Numbered from the stretch's first letter, positions 1-8,382 are shown. The stretch is 34,869 bases of DNA from CAG-390 sp964522215 (GCA_964522215.1 CAZFVR010000017.1:1-34869), one strand, 5' to 3'. Notes: generated by a model not told the origin, from the sequence alone. A program made the numbers and translations.

Positions 1-7
1 CAGATAA

Positions 8-53
8 CCACAGCCACGCCGCGGCTTGCATGCAAGCCGCGGCGTGGCTGTGG
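8..53. terminator. 46-bp perfect loop-less palindrome after the glycerophosphodiesterase gene
   Basis: Positions 8-30 are the exact reverse complement of 31-53, with a GCATGC centre and no unpaired spacer, so the RNA would fold into a very GC-rich stem of about 20 bp. It lies about 40 bp past the minus-strand stop codon. On the minus strand it is followed by GTTATCTG, not a run of T, so it is an atypical intrinsic terminator. It could instead be an mRNA 3'-end stabiliser. The gene on its other side lies outside the window. Confidence 0.6.
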
Positions 54-94
54 TGTATTATTATGTCACCGCTGTTCGTATTCGGAGACTGCCT

Positions 95-2860
95 TTATTT
101 GCGGCGCTTGGAGGAAGTAAGCCCCATGCCGAGGATGGCGGTCACAGTCACGGCGGCGCAGGAGAGCGAGATGGTAGAGCCGCAGCCGCCTGAGGCGGCG
201 GTGGCTTCCTGTGTAGTTTCTGTTGTATCTGAAGCACGCAGAGTTACGACCTCGGTCACCTTTGCATAGCTCTTGCCGTTTGATTTACCGCTGTAGCTGA
301 AAATAACATCCGCAGATCCGGATCCGGTGTAGGTCAGCATGCCGCTGACGGGATCCATTGAAACGTCCAGCGTACCGGCGGTGGCGATCACCTTCATAGT
401 CACAAACCGGGTTATATCCACCGTCTTATGACCATATGTGAGCGCAGTGATCATCGGTCCTTCACCTGTGCTGAGGTCATACTCCGCGCTGTCGGTGTAG
501 ATCTTGCGGTAGGCGTTGGTTATGTATTGTGAGTAGTTTGTGGTAATGCCGTATGTTCCTGCGGCAAAGTAGGATGCAAGATCCTCCTGCGAGTTGATCG
601 TCCAAGGCCACACGGTAACGCCGCGGTAGGAAAGCGCGCGTATAAGCTCTGCATCAAATACGCCCTTGTTGTAGGATGGGTTAAATGTTGTGCCGTAGGT
701 CTGTACCGAGTCAAGAATGCCGTAAAGGGATACAGGCAGATTGGCACTTGTGTATGCGGTTGAGTTGAGGTATCCTGCCGAGACCTCCGGCATCTGCTCC
801 TTAAAAAGCTTTATCTGTGCCTCGGAGAAGGATATCACCACCATCTTATCCTCGTAGTCATACTGGCGTATCAGCTTGACCAAGGCCGGGATGAGGTTGG
901 GGTCGGTGGATTTAAGTTCAACAACGAGTTTAACATCATCCTTGTCGCCAAATGCCTTAAAATAGTCCTCAAGAGTCGGTATCGGCTCGCCCTCGGAGAG
1001 GTTTTTGTTGCTGATAACGCTGTATTTTGAAAGCTGCTCGTAGGTCATGGAGGCAACGGCTCCCTTGCCGTTCGTGGTGGCATCGATCGTTGCGTTGTGC
1101 ATAACGACTATAACGCCATCGCGGGTGAGATGAATGTCATTCTCTATCATCGTAGCACCAAGCTCATAGGCGCGAAGTGAGCCGGCTATGGTGTTTTCGT
1201 GGGCCAGCGAGGGCACTCCGCGGTGACCTATGATCTCGGGGGAGCGAATGAGCGTTCCCTTGGTAAAGTACTTTGTAAAGCAATTCTCAAGCGCCAGCCT
1301 GTCCCCGGTGATCACACCGTTCGCGCCTGTGGTGATCGCACGCATGAGTGTCGTGTCGTCATTTGCGGCGGCGCTTACCCAAACGGTCATAAACTGCTCT
1401 TGCAGGTGCATGACGTTGTCGCGCGTGGCAAGGGCGGCGGGGAGGAGCATCACGCGGCAGTCCGCGCGGTTCGTCTCGCCGCGAAGGTCATCAAGCGCTC
1501 CCGCGTCCGCCGTGCGAGCGGAGAGGTCAAGCACGCCGCGCAGATGATACCATACCTCCCGCCCCGCGGCAATTGTGGCGGCATCATCGGATATGATAAA
1601 TGCATCGCGATAGTCTATTGCTTTCATGTGCTCGGCAAGTGCCCGGGCGGCAGTTGCATCGGCGGGCCTCAGGGCAGGTATTACGCTGCCGTCAAGCGCG
1701 GCTATGGCATCATCAAGCGATAGCTTTTTGCCGCCGTCAAGCAGAACGCTTGCATCCGCATCGATGTTCATTACGGCAACGGCGGGGGAGCCCTCGGTTA
1801 TGCCCTCAAGGTCGGCCGCAGTCTTTACCTCGTAAATGATGGAGGGCGGCAGTACAATATTCGATTGCGGGTCGCGCACATCGGCAATGCCGCCAATGTT
1901 GCCGCCGGCCGCCTCGGCGTTCGGTGTGTTACCAACAGTGATCCTTACCTCGTCCACCGTAAGGCGGCATCCGTTTGCCTGAAAGCCGCATGCACCAAGA
2001 GTGTGCATAACTGCCGGCTCGCTCAGCTGCTCCACACCGTTGATCAGCAGCTTTATCGTGGTCTGTGAGGCATCCGCCGTGTAGGTGTTGTAATCGGAGG
2101 TCTTAATGGTAGATGCTTTCTTTTGTGTTACATTCCACCCATCCGCAGAGGTGCGCTCGGCTATCTCTGTACCGTTATCAAGTGATGCGCTTGAGCGTAT
2201 CGCCGTTTGCATGTAGGGGTAGTTCTTTTTTGTGTCAAGGCGGAGCATTATAGATGCCCAACGCTTGGTGTTGACCGCGGAATCTATCTTCATCCTGGCC
2301 TCGATCTTAAGATCTCCAAAGCCGTCAAGATATTCGGGCAGCAAAACGCGCGCGTAGGTGCTTGATGAGGCTGAGGCATCAAGTGTCAGCACGCCGTCAT
2401 TTGAAAATACTACCTTGCCGCCTGCGGTCTCCTGTATCACGCGCATGCCGTCTGCAGTGTTTGATGAAAAATCATTGTAGTAGAGCAGGTAGTCGTCCTC
2501 GCCCTTGGCGCGAACGGTAAGCACTACCGTTTTTTTGCTGCTCCCCGCCGAAGCGGTAAGCAGATATATACCAGCCGCGGGGGTCACAGTGCCGTTTTTT
2601 ATCTCTATGTCGGCGGAGGTCCAGCTTATTTTATCGGCGGCAGTGGTCTTGCCGGATCCAAACTGGACGCCGAACGTGCCGAGATCAACTCTGTCCCCCG
2701 CATCGGCGCAGATGGCGGGGCAGGTGTAGGAGACTACCTTTCCGCCGCCCGCTGCCGAGGCCTCTGCCGCCGTGGGGATGGTCAAGACCGATGCAGTTGC
2801 CAAAATGCACAGCGCAATAAACAGCGCCGCGCCACGTTTTGTGAGCGCTTTTGTTCTCAT
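95..2860 (-). CDS. Secreted multidomain glycerophosphodiester phosphodiesterase with GGCGS C-terminal anchor
   Basis: This is a 921-residue exported protein likely to hydrolyse glycerophosphodiesters at the cell surface. A signal peptide (basic MRTKALTKRG, hydrophobic core, cleavage near AEASA) is followed by an Ig-like segment (about 40-115) and a LamG/jelly-roll-like segment (about 125-320). A degenerate TIM-barrel-like segment (about 345-535) comes next, and then a canonical GDPD domain from about 540. The GDPD domain has GHRG, HENT, the metal-binding pair in IENDIHLTRDG and the catalytic His in VVMHN. A further Ig-like segment precedes a Thr-rich linker, GGCGS (DNA 190-176), a hydrophobic helix and the tail KRRK. 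I chose the ATG at 2860 because the signal peptide fits. An upstream TTG at 2902 would add 14 residues, and neither start has an ideal ribosome site. A consensus promoter lies upstream. The function of the non-catalytic parts is inferred only. Confidence 0.88.
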   Translation of the reverse strand: MRTKALTKRGAALFIALCILATASVLTIPTAAEASAAGGGKVVSYTCPAICADAGDRVDLGTFGVQFGSGKTTAADKISWTSADIEIKNGTVTPAAGIYLLTASAGSSKKTVVLTVRAKGEDDYLLYYNDFSSNTADGMRVIQETAGGKVVFSNDGVLTLDASASSSTYARVLLPEYLDGFGDLKIEARMKIDSAVNTKRWASIMLRLDTKKNYPYMQTAIRSSASLDNGTEIAERTSADGWNVTQKKASTIKTSDYNTYTADASQTTIKLLINGVEQLSEPAVMHTLGACGFQANGCRLTVDEVRITVGNTPNAEAAGGNIGGIADVRDPQSNIVLPPSIIYEVKTAADLEGITEGSPAVAVMNIDADASVLLDGGKKLSLDDAIAALDGSVIPALRPADATAARALAEHMKAIDYRDAFIISDDAATIAAGREVWYHLRGVLDLSARTADAGALDDLRGETNRADCRVMLLPAALATRDNVMHLQEQFMTVWVSAAANDDTTLMRAITTGANGVITGDRLALENCFTKYFTKGTLIRSPEIIGHRGVPSLAHENTIAGSLRAYELGATMIENDIHLTRDGVIVVMHNATIDATTNGKGAVASMTYEQLSKYSVISNKNLSEGEPIPTLEDYFKAFGDKDDVKLVVELKSTDPNLIPALVKLIRQYDYEDKMVVISFSEAQIKLFKEQMPEVSAGYLNSTAYTSANLPVSLYGILDSVQTYGTTFNPSYNKGVFDAELIRALSYRGVTVWPWTINSQEDLASYFAAGTYGITTNYSQYITNAYRKIYTDSAEYDLSTGEGPMITALTYGHKTVDITRFVTMKVIATAGTLDVSMDPVSGMLTYTGSGSADVIFSYSGKSNGKSYAKVTEVVTLRASDTTETTQEATAASGGCGSTISLSCAAVTVTAILGMGLTSSKRRK

Positions 2861-2948
2861 GCTCGAATTACCAAAGCCTTGCGGGTTCAACTGTATCCCC
2901 AAAGCTTTATTTTGTCCTTTCCTTGTGTAATGTTTTGTTTACTATATT

Positions 2949-2977
2949 ATTATACTATCAATATGTGTTTTTGTCAA
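2949..2977 (-). promoter_or_regulatory. Consensus sigma-A promoter of the glycerophosphodiesterase gene
   Basis: On the minus strand, TTGACA (2977-2972) and TATAAT (2954-2949) are separated by exactly 17 bp. Both hexamers are perfect. The predicted transcript starts near 2942, giving a leader of about 80 nt before the ATG at 2860. Confidence 0.85.
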
Positions 2978-3103
2978 GGCGTGGCGGCGAGACTGCGCGG
3001 GCTTGGTAGCTATGGGCAAGGTGATCGGGGGTGCATCTGCTGGCATGGCCTCGTTGGCTTTGTAAAGAATTCATAAACACTTATTATTATTTGGCGGCGG
3101 GAG

Positions 3104-3132
3104 TTGATTTTTCGGTCGATTTGTGATATTAT
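3104..3132 (+). promoter_or_regulatory. Sigma-A-type promoter of the FAD-dependent dehydrogenase gene
   Basis: TTGATT (3104-3109) and TATTAT (3127-3132) are separated by 17 bp. The predicted start is near 3139, about 80 nt upstream of the chosen GTG. The 2861-3218 intergenic region otherwise holds only the divergent promoter at 2949-2977. I see no gene in it. Confidence 0.6.
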
Positions 3133-3218
3133 ATTAATGTATGAAATGAGATCGGCCTGCATTCGCGCTACAGCTCGCGGGTGCGTTGGCTGCGGAAAGG
3201 CAAATTTGGAATCTTAAA

Positions 3219-4610
3219 GTGAATTACGACGTTATAATAATCGGCGCAGGTCCCGGCGGTATTTTTTCGGCATGGGAGCTTGTAAAGCTTACAAAGGAAA
3301 ACAACAAAAACGCAAAGATAGCTATATTCGAGGCGGGCGCACCGCTCAATAAGCGGCATTGTCCCATCGACGGCGAAAAGATAAAGTCCTGCGTTGGCTG
3401 TAAGCAGTGCAGTATCATGAAGGGCTTTGGCGGTGCCGGTGCGTTCTCTGACGGTAAATATAACATAACCACACAGTTTGGCGGCACGCTGCATGATCAC
3501 ATAGGCAAAAAGACCGCGCTGGATCTTATGCGCTATGTGGATGATATCAACATCTCGCACGGCGGAGAGGGCACAAAGCTCTACACCACCGCAAACTCGG
3601 ATATCAAGACCCTTTGCATGCAAAACGGATTGCACCTCCTTGATGCATCCGTTCGTCACCTTGGAACAGACAAAAACTATATCGTGCTTGAAAACCTCTA
3701 TAATGAGCTTTGTGAGCAGGTGGACTTCCACTTCTACACCGAGGTAACGACGGTGGAAAAGAACGGGGAGGAGGGCTACACTATCCACACCGAGGGCGGC
3801 AGCTATACCTGCAAGCTCTGTGTTATCTCCGGCGGCAGAAGCGGCAGTAAGTGGATGGAGCGCGTATCGGCCGACCTTAAGATCCCAACAATGTCCAACC
3901 GCGTGGATATTGGTGTTAGAGTAGAGCTGCCCTATGAGATATTTGCGCATCTTACCGATGAGCTTTACGAGAGCAAGATAGTATACCGTACCGAAAAATT
4001 CCAGGATCTTGTGCGCACATTCTGCATGAATCCCCGCGGTGCGGTGGTAAATGAAAATACAAACGGTATCGTGACGGTAAACGGCCACAGTTACGAGGAT
4101 CCTGCCAAGTACACCTCCAATACAAACTTTGCCCTGCTCGTGGCAAAGCACTTCTCTGAGCCGTTCCGCGACAGTAACGGCTACGGCGAGAGCATAGCAC
4201 GCCTTTCAAATATGCTTGGCGGCGGTGTTATGGTACAGCGCTTTGGCGATCTTATACGCGGCCAGCGTTCCACTCACTCCCGTATAGAGGAGGGCTTTGT
4301 TACCCCCACACTTACCGCAACACCGGGTGACCTTTCGCTTGTAATGCCCAAGCGCATACTTGACGGCATCGTTGAGATGATCTATGCGCTGGATAAAATA
4401 GCCCCCGGAACGGCAAATGACGACACCCTGCTTTACGGCGTTGAGGTGAAGTTCTATAACATGGAGGTCGAGATAGACAGCAATCTTGAGACCCTTCACA
4501 GCGGCCTGTTCGTCATCGGCGACTGCGGCGGTGTTACACACTCGCTCTCGCAGGCATCGGCCAGCGGCGTTCACGTGGCAAGACATATTGCCGAAAAGTA
4601 CTTTTCCTGA
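3219..4610 (+). CDS. NAD(P)/FAD-dependent dehydrogenase (COG2509-like)
   Basis: A 463-residue cytoplasmic flavoprotein. The N-terminal Rossmann motif DVIIIGAGPGG (from residue 3) binds the FAD ADP moiety. The C-terminal GLFVIGDCGGVTHSLSQA matches the second FAD-binding segment of this family. Between them is a cysteine-rich stretch (C48, then CVGCKQC at about 58-64) leading into GFGGAGAFSDGK, which is typical of the family and may serve a redox or metal function. The start is the GTG at 3219, giving MNYDVIIIGAG, because the Rossmann fold normally begins near the N-terminus. A TTG at 3186 would add 11 residues. A weak TGGAATC lies 6-7 nt upstream of the GTG. The physiological substrate is unknown. 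Genes of this family are usually annotated only as FAD-dependent dehydrogenases. Confidence 0.85.
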   Translation: MNYDVIIIGAGPGGIFSAWELVKLTKENNKNAKIAIFEAGAPLNKRHCPIDGEKIKSCVGCKQCSIMKGFGGAGAFSDGKYNITTQFGGTLHDHIGKKTALDLMRYVDDINISHGGEGTKLYTTANSDIKTLCMQNGLHLLDASVRHLGTDKNYIVLENLYNELCEQVDFHFYTEVTTVEKNGEEGYTIHTEGGSYTCKLCVISGGRSGSKWMERVSADLKIPTMSNRVDIGVRVELPYEIFAHLTDELYESKIVYRTEKFQDLVRTFCMNPRGAVVNENTNGIVTVNGHSYEDPAKYTSNTNFALLVAKHFSEPFRDSNGYGESIARLSNMLGGGVMVQRFGDLIRGQRSTHSRIEEGFVTPTLTATPGDLSLVMPKRILDGIVEMIYALDKIAPGTANDDTLLYGVEVKFYNMEVEIDSNLETLHSGLFVIGDCGGVTHSLSQASASGVHVARHIAEKYFS

Positions 4611-4672
4611 CACCGCGCGGCGGCGTTGGGGTAAAATAATTAAAACAACATCAACGGAAAGGAATCTTGAAT

Positions 4673-5140
4673 ATGAACAATCAACCCGACCTCAATAATC
4701 AGGAGCAACAGGGTCAGCAAGGTCAGCAGGGTCAAAACATCCAGCCGAGCGGCGGACAGTATTCCCCGCCTAACTACACACAGCAGTACACACCCGATCC
4801 TTTTGCGCAAAAAACAACACCTCCCGGGCGCGGCTTTGCAATCGCATCCCTTGTATTTGGTATTCTATCTGCCACAGGGCTTTGCTGTTGTTGCTTTATG
4901 CCGCCCGTTGCCATCGTTTTCGGTGCGCTTGCAATTGTTTTTGCTATCATCTACTCAAACCGCGCATCAAAGCTTGACGGTATGGCACTGGCAGGCCTCA
5001 TCCTTGGTATAATCGGCGTGGTAATAGCACTGTTTTTGATAATCTTCACCACTCTCAATTCCACCGTCATGGCCGAGGCCATGGAGGAATTTGTGCGTGA
5101 ATTTCAGTCGCAGTACCCCGATATCAATATAAACTATTGA
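4673..5140 (+). CDS. Small DUF4190-like membrane protein with Gln/Gly-rich N-terminus
   Basis: A 155-residue protein. Residues 1-60 are a polar Gln/Asn/Gly/Pro-rich tail containing a short GQQ repeat. Two hydrophobic segments follow (about 63-95 and 103-128), separated by the basic loop NRASKLDG. The C-terminus is acidic. The pattern of the two helices (GFAIASLVFGIL, then GMALAGLILGIIG) matches the DUF4190 family, whose function is not established. Four consecutive cysteines (TGLCCCCF) sit inside the first hydrophobic segment. The ATG at 4673 is preceded by AAAGGA about 9 nt upstream. It follows the dehydrogenase gene by 62 bp with no clear promoter between, so it may be co-transcribed. Confidence 0.75.
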   Translation: MNNQPDLNNQEQQGQQGQQGQNIQPSGGQYSPPNYTQQYTPDPFAQKTTPPGRGFAIASLVFGILSATGLCCCCFMPPVAIVFGALAIVFAIIYSNRASKLDGMALAGLILGIIGVVIALFLIIFTTLNSTVMAEAMEEFVREFQSQYPDININY

Positions 5141-5200
5141 TGCGGCGGCAGTATATCCACAGCCATAAGATCAAATAGAGATCAAACAACAGAAAAAAAA

Positions 5201-5230
5201 CATACGGCGGAGCGCAGGCTCTGCCGTATG
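5201..5230. terminator. Bidirectional terminator between the DUF4190-like gene and the RNase M5-like gene
   Basis: CATACGGC pairs with GCCGTATG, with an inner GAGC/GCTC stem and a 4-nt loop. On the minus strand it is followed by eight T residues, and on the plus strand by GTTATTTTTC. It sits directly after the minus-strand stop codon at 5232. Confidence 0.85.
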
Positions 5231-5231
5231 G

Positions 5232-5828
5232 TTATTTTTCTCTTTGGACCAGCATCAGGTATTCGTCATAGCTTATTATCAGCTTAAGCGCGGCCAGCAG
5301 TGCGTTGGCGCTCATGCCGCAGGGAAGTCCCACGCGTGCGGCCAGCGCATCCCGCTTTGCAGTGCTGTCGGGGCCGCCGGCCAGCCCATCGATGAATAGA
5401 TCCGTCTTTGACAGCGGATTCTCCGCCGCACGCGCAAGTGCATCGCCGTTGCAATACGGCAAAAAGAGCTTGCGCAACAGCTCGCATTCCATCCCCTCCA
5501 CGCCAAGTACGCCCTCGGCGGATGGCGCGGCTTTTCTTTTTTCCTTGCCGCTTATGCGCGGAATATAGAGGCGTATCAGCCGCTCGGGCGGTATCAGCCC
5601 CGAGAGGTGAGAGCGTATCACCTTGCCCGCACCATCGGGGTCGGTAAGGACTATTATCGGCGAGCGTTTGGCCAGCGCACGCACAAGGGCGGCACGCTCG
5701 CGGTCGCGAAAAATGCCAAAGCCCTCGGTTGTGATGATCATGGCATCTATCACCGACATAAGCTTTTGACGGTCGTATTTGCCCTCCACTATGACCGGGT
5801 AGGGGATCCTTAACTTTTCACAGTTCAT
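5232..5828 (-). CDS. rnmV: Toprim/DUF4093 protein, RNase M5-like (5S rRNA maturation)
   Basis: A 198-residue protein. The N-terminal Toprim domain has the catalytic Glu in VIVEGKYD (E15) and the acidic pair in LTDPDGAG (D63, D65). The C-terminal half fits the DUF4093 extension found with Toprim in RNase M5. RNase M5 trims the 5S rRNA precursor in Bacillota. The fold and active-site motifs are directly visible, while the 5S substrate is inferred from family. The ATG at 5828 has only a weak GGAAT upstream. The gene follows uppP by 62 bp on the same strand and is probably the last gene of a U32 peptidase-uppP-rnmV unit ending at the terminator at 5201-5230. In many Bacillota rnmV neighbours ksgA, which is not seen here. 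Confidence 0.82.
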   Translation of the reverse strand: MNCEKLRIPYPVIVEGKYDRQKLMSVIDAMIITTEGFGIFRDRERAALVRALAKRSPIIVLTDPDGAGKVIRSHLSGLIPPERLIRLYIPRISGKEKRKAAPSAEGVLGVEGMECELLRKLFLPYCNGDALARAAENPLSKTDLFIDGLAGGPDSTAKRDALAARVGLPCGMSANALLAALKLIISYDEYLMLVQREK

Positions 5829-5890
5829 AATTTATCTATTCCGTTTTGCATACGGGGACTTGCCTCCGTTATGCCCATATAACTCTGGTA

Positions 5891-6841
5891 TCATCGCCCG
5901 CAAAGCAACAGCACGGCGATGCCAAGCGCTATCCTGTATATTCCAAATACCAAAAAAGTGTGCCGCGCGGCAAAGGACAAAAGCAGGTCTATTGCCAGCT
6001 GTGACACAAAAAACGCTACTGCAGCGGCCAGCGCAAGCGTGACCCACGCGGTGGCGGGTAGGCGAATGCCGCATGTTACGGCAAAGCGCAAAAAGTCTGC
6101 AAGCTTTAAGGCTGATGCGCCCGCGATGGCGGGCACTGCCATGAGAAAAGAAAATTCGGTTGCCGCCGTGCGCGATAAACCTAAAAGCCGTGCGCCTATC
6201 ACGGTAGAGCCGGAGCGCGATGTGCCGGGTATCAGAGAGAGTGCTTGAAAGATGCCGATCGTAAATGCGCGGCGGTGGCTGATATTCAATATATCAGATA
6301 TGCGCGGGGAGGCGAGTCGCCCGCCGCACTCGATCAGGATAAATATCACGCCGTAAATGATGAGTGCCGCCGCGACTACTGTGGGGGTGTAGAGAAGTGA
6401 GTCCGCATCCCGCCCGCAGATAGCCTCGGTCACGGTGTCAAGCAAAAGCCCCAATACTGCCGCAGGCAGGGTAGCCGCGGCGAGCTTTGACCAAAGCACT
6501 ATGGTCGCACGGCGCGCGATCCTGTCGCTTGGGCTATTGTTGTGGCTGTTGCTTTTGCTTTTGCCGTGATGCAGGATATCGCACTTGGGCAAAAAGCCGC
6601 CAAACAGGTCAGCGCGCCGACGGATCACCACCGCCAATATCGCGCCAAGCTGTATCACAACATTAAAAAGCTCACAAAACTCATCGCGCACGTCCACAGG
6701 CAGATAACTGCCAAGCGAGAGGGCGGGTATACCCTCGATCAATATCAGGTGACCGGTGGAGCTTATCGGCAGCCATTCGGTAATGCCCTCAATGATCCCG
6801 TAAAGCAGGGCGCGCAAAAATTCAAGGATGGTCAAAAACAT
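5891..6841 (-). CDS. uppP: Undecaprenyl-diphosphatase UppP (BacA)
   Basis: A 316-residue polytopic membrane enzyme that dephosphorylates undecaprenyl pyrophosphate to recycle the lipid carrier for peptidoglycan synthesis. It also confers bacitracin tolerance in characterised members. Both family signatures are present: EGITEWLPISSTGH (E18, E22, H31) and SLIPGTSRSGST in the second half. Multiple hydrophobic helices alternate through the protein. A longer hydrophilic stretch near residues 85-110 (GKSKSNSHNNSPSDR) is an insertion compared with a typical member of about 270-280 residues. The ATG at 6841 follows GGGAGGTG at good spacing. It lies 65 bp downstream of the U32 peptidase gene and upstream of rnmV. 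Confidence 0.95.
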   Translation of the reverse strand: MFLTILEFLRALLYGIIEGITEWLPISSTGHLILIEGIPALSLGSYLPVDVRDEFCELFNVVIQLGAILAVVIRRRADLFGGFLPKCDILHHGKSKSNSHNNSPSDRIARRATIVLWSKLAAATLPAAVLGLLLDTVTEAICGRDADSLLYTPTVVAAALIIYGVIFILIECGGRLASPRISDILNISHRRAFTIGIFQALSLIPGTSRSGSTVIGARLLGLSRTAATEFSFLMAVPAIAGASALKLADFLRFAVTCGIRLPATAWVTLALAAAVAFFVSQLAIDLLLSFAARHTFLVFGIYRIALGIAVLLLCGR

Positions 6842-6906
6842 CCTTCACCTCCCGAAAAAAATGGCGGTGTTGAAGATAGCTTTGCACGTCCTGCGGGCAG
6901 ATTCGA

Positions 6907-8196
6907 TCACATGCCCGCTCTTATGATATCTCCCGGTGTAACATCAAACGGCACACGCAGGTAAAAGGTCATGGATGGGTGCGGCGCGGAGTCTATCGGT
7001 GTGCCCTCTGCATCATACATCTCGCGTACGTCAAAGGGGAGGCCGGGGCGTCCGGGGGTCAGCAGCTCCGCGCGGTCGCCGACCGACAGCTTGTTGCGCT
7101 GTGTAAAGCGGTAAAGCCGTCCGCCCACGGTCAGCTCCTCAAGCCCGCTCGGCAGCGGAGAGTCGGCCTCCGGGTCGCGGTCGATGGTGGGAGCGATAGC
7201 AAGATATGCCTTTTCGCGTATATAGCCCAAGTTAGCGCAAAGCTTGGGGTCACGCATCGGCGTATCATAGTAAAAGCCGGTGTCGTATTCGCGGTGGGAG
7301 ACTGAGCAGAGCTCGTCAAGCCAACGCGGGTCAAAGCTGTATCCCTCGGGGTCGGCAAGATATGCATCTATCGCCATGCGGTAGGCATTGGTGACCACCG
7401 CGGCATAATATGCGGATTTTACCCGCCCCTCGAGCTTAAATGATGCCACGCCTGCCTTTATAAGCTCGGGTATGTGCTCTATCATGCAGATGTCGCGCGA
7501 GGACATAATAAACGTTCCCGCGGCAGTTTCCTCTATCGGGTAACGCTCGTCGGTGCGTTTTTCCTCCATCAGAGTGTAGTTCCAACGGCAGGGTTGAGCG
7601 CATTGTCCATGGTTGGCGTTTCTGCCCACCATCGCGTTTGAAAGCAAACAGCGCCCGCTGTAGGAAACGCACATAGAGCCGTGCACAAAGCATTCTATTT
7701 CGACCTCGGGCTGCAGGGCGGCGCGTATCTCGCCGATCTCACCAAGGGTCAGCTCGCGCGCCAGCACCAGGCGGGAGGCCCCCATTGCGGCGTAGGCAAG
7801 CGCGGCGGCGGGGGAAGTGATGCTGGTCTGGGTGGAGATGTGTATATCCGCCTCCGGGACTATCTCCCGCACCAGTGCCATAACGCCAAGGTCGGCAACT
7901 ATAAAGGCATCAGGCGCGGCACCGCGCACCGCCTGCAAAAACTCGCGCAGGGCGGGGTATTCACTGCTGTGGGGCAGGACGTTTACCGTAATATAGAGCC
8001 GCTTGCCAAGCGAATGCAACAGCTCGGCGGCGCTGTAGATCTCGGGGATCGTAAAGTTGCGGGAGGCGGCACGCATGCCGAATGCCTCGCCCGAAAGATA
8101 TACGGCATCAGCGCCGTAGCGCACGGCGGCGGCCAGCTTTTCGCTGTCTCCGGCGGGGGAGAGAAGCTCGGGTCTTTTTATCTTTTGTTCAGTCAT
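6907..8196 (-). CDS. Peptidase U32 family protein
   Basis: A 429-residue member of the U32 family, a TIM-barrel group that includes collagenase-like proteases and RNA-hydroxylation (RlhA/TrhP-type) proteins. Visible motifs are RPELLSPAGDSEKL at the N-terminus and GADAVYLSG. The diagnostic block is FVHGSMCVSYSGRCLLSN, with cysteines continuing into GQCAQPCRW. SFKLEGRVKSAYYAA is also present. The reading frame stays open to 8520, but that stretch overlaps a divergent gene remnant and lies upstream of a good promoter, so I placed the start at the ATG at 8196. AAAAAGGATGAAG lies about 14 nt upstream. An ATG at 8214 (six residues longer) is possible but would have almost no leader. In this family tRNA modification is at least as likely as proteolysis. 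Confidence 0.88.
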   Translation of the reverse strand: MTEQKIKRPELLSPAGDSEKLAAAVRYGADAVYLSGEAFGMRAASRNFTIPEIYSAAELLHSLGKRLYITVNVLPHSSEYPALREFLQAVRGAAPDAFIVADLGVMALVREIVPEADIHISTQTSITSPAAALAYAAMGASRLVLARELTLGEIGEIRAALQPEVEIECFVHGSMCVSYSGRCLLSNAMVGRNANHGQCAQPCRWNYTLMEEKRTDERYPIEETAAGTFIMSSRDICMIEHIPELIKAGVASFKLEGRVKSAYYAAVVTNAYRMAIDAYLADPEGYSFDPRWLDELCSVSHREYDTGFYYDTPMRDPKLCANLGYIREKAYLAIAPTIDRDPEADSPLPSGLEELTVGGRLYRFTQRNKLSVGDRAELLTPGRPGLPFDVREMYDAEGTPIDSAPHPSMTFYLRVPFDVTPGDIIRAGM

Positions 8197-8236
8197 TTCT
8201 GTTTTGCTCTTCATCCTTTTTGCGGTCTTCTCTATC

Positions 8237-8265
8237 ATTCTATCACAAAATGCCGCCGCGGTCAA
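8237..8265 (-). promoter_or_regulatory. Sigma-A promoter of the U32-uppP-rnmV unit
   Basis: On the minus strand, TTGACC (8265-8260) and TAGAAT (8242-8237) are separated by 17 bp. The predicted start near 8230 leaves a leader of about 33 nt before the ATG at 8196. This supports the short form of the U32 protein. Confidence 0.7.
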
Positions 8266-8304
8266 GTCGTTTGCCCTTTTTGTTCCGTCACCTGTATGAT
8301 CATA

Positions 8305-8333
8305 TTGAAAAATCATCGTTTTTATGATAAAAA
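8305..8333 (+). promoter_or_regulatory. Possible promoter of the radical-SAM remnant
   Basis: TTGAAA (8305-8310), a 17-bp spacer and TAAAAA (8328-8333) lie upstream of the relic at 8383. The -10 element is poor, so this is a weak candidate. Confidence 0.3.
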
Positions 8334-8382
8334 AATGCGTAAGATCCGGTCTGATCTGCATCTGAAAAGGTGAAGAGATCAA

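Noticed and set aside
3168..4151. A 327-codon minus-strand frame opposite the FAD-dependent dehydrogenase gene
   Set aside because: The plus-strand protein has clear FAD-binding motifs at both ends. The minus-strand frame has none.
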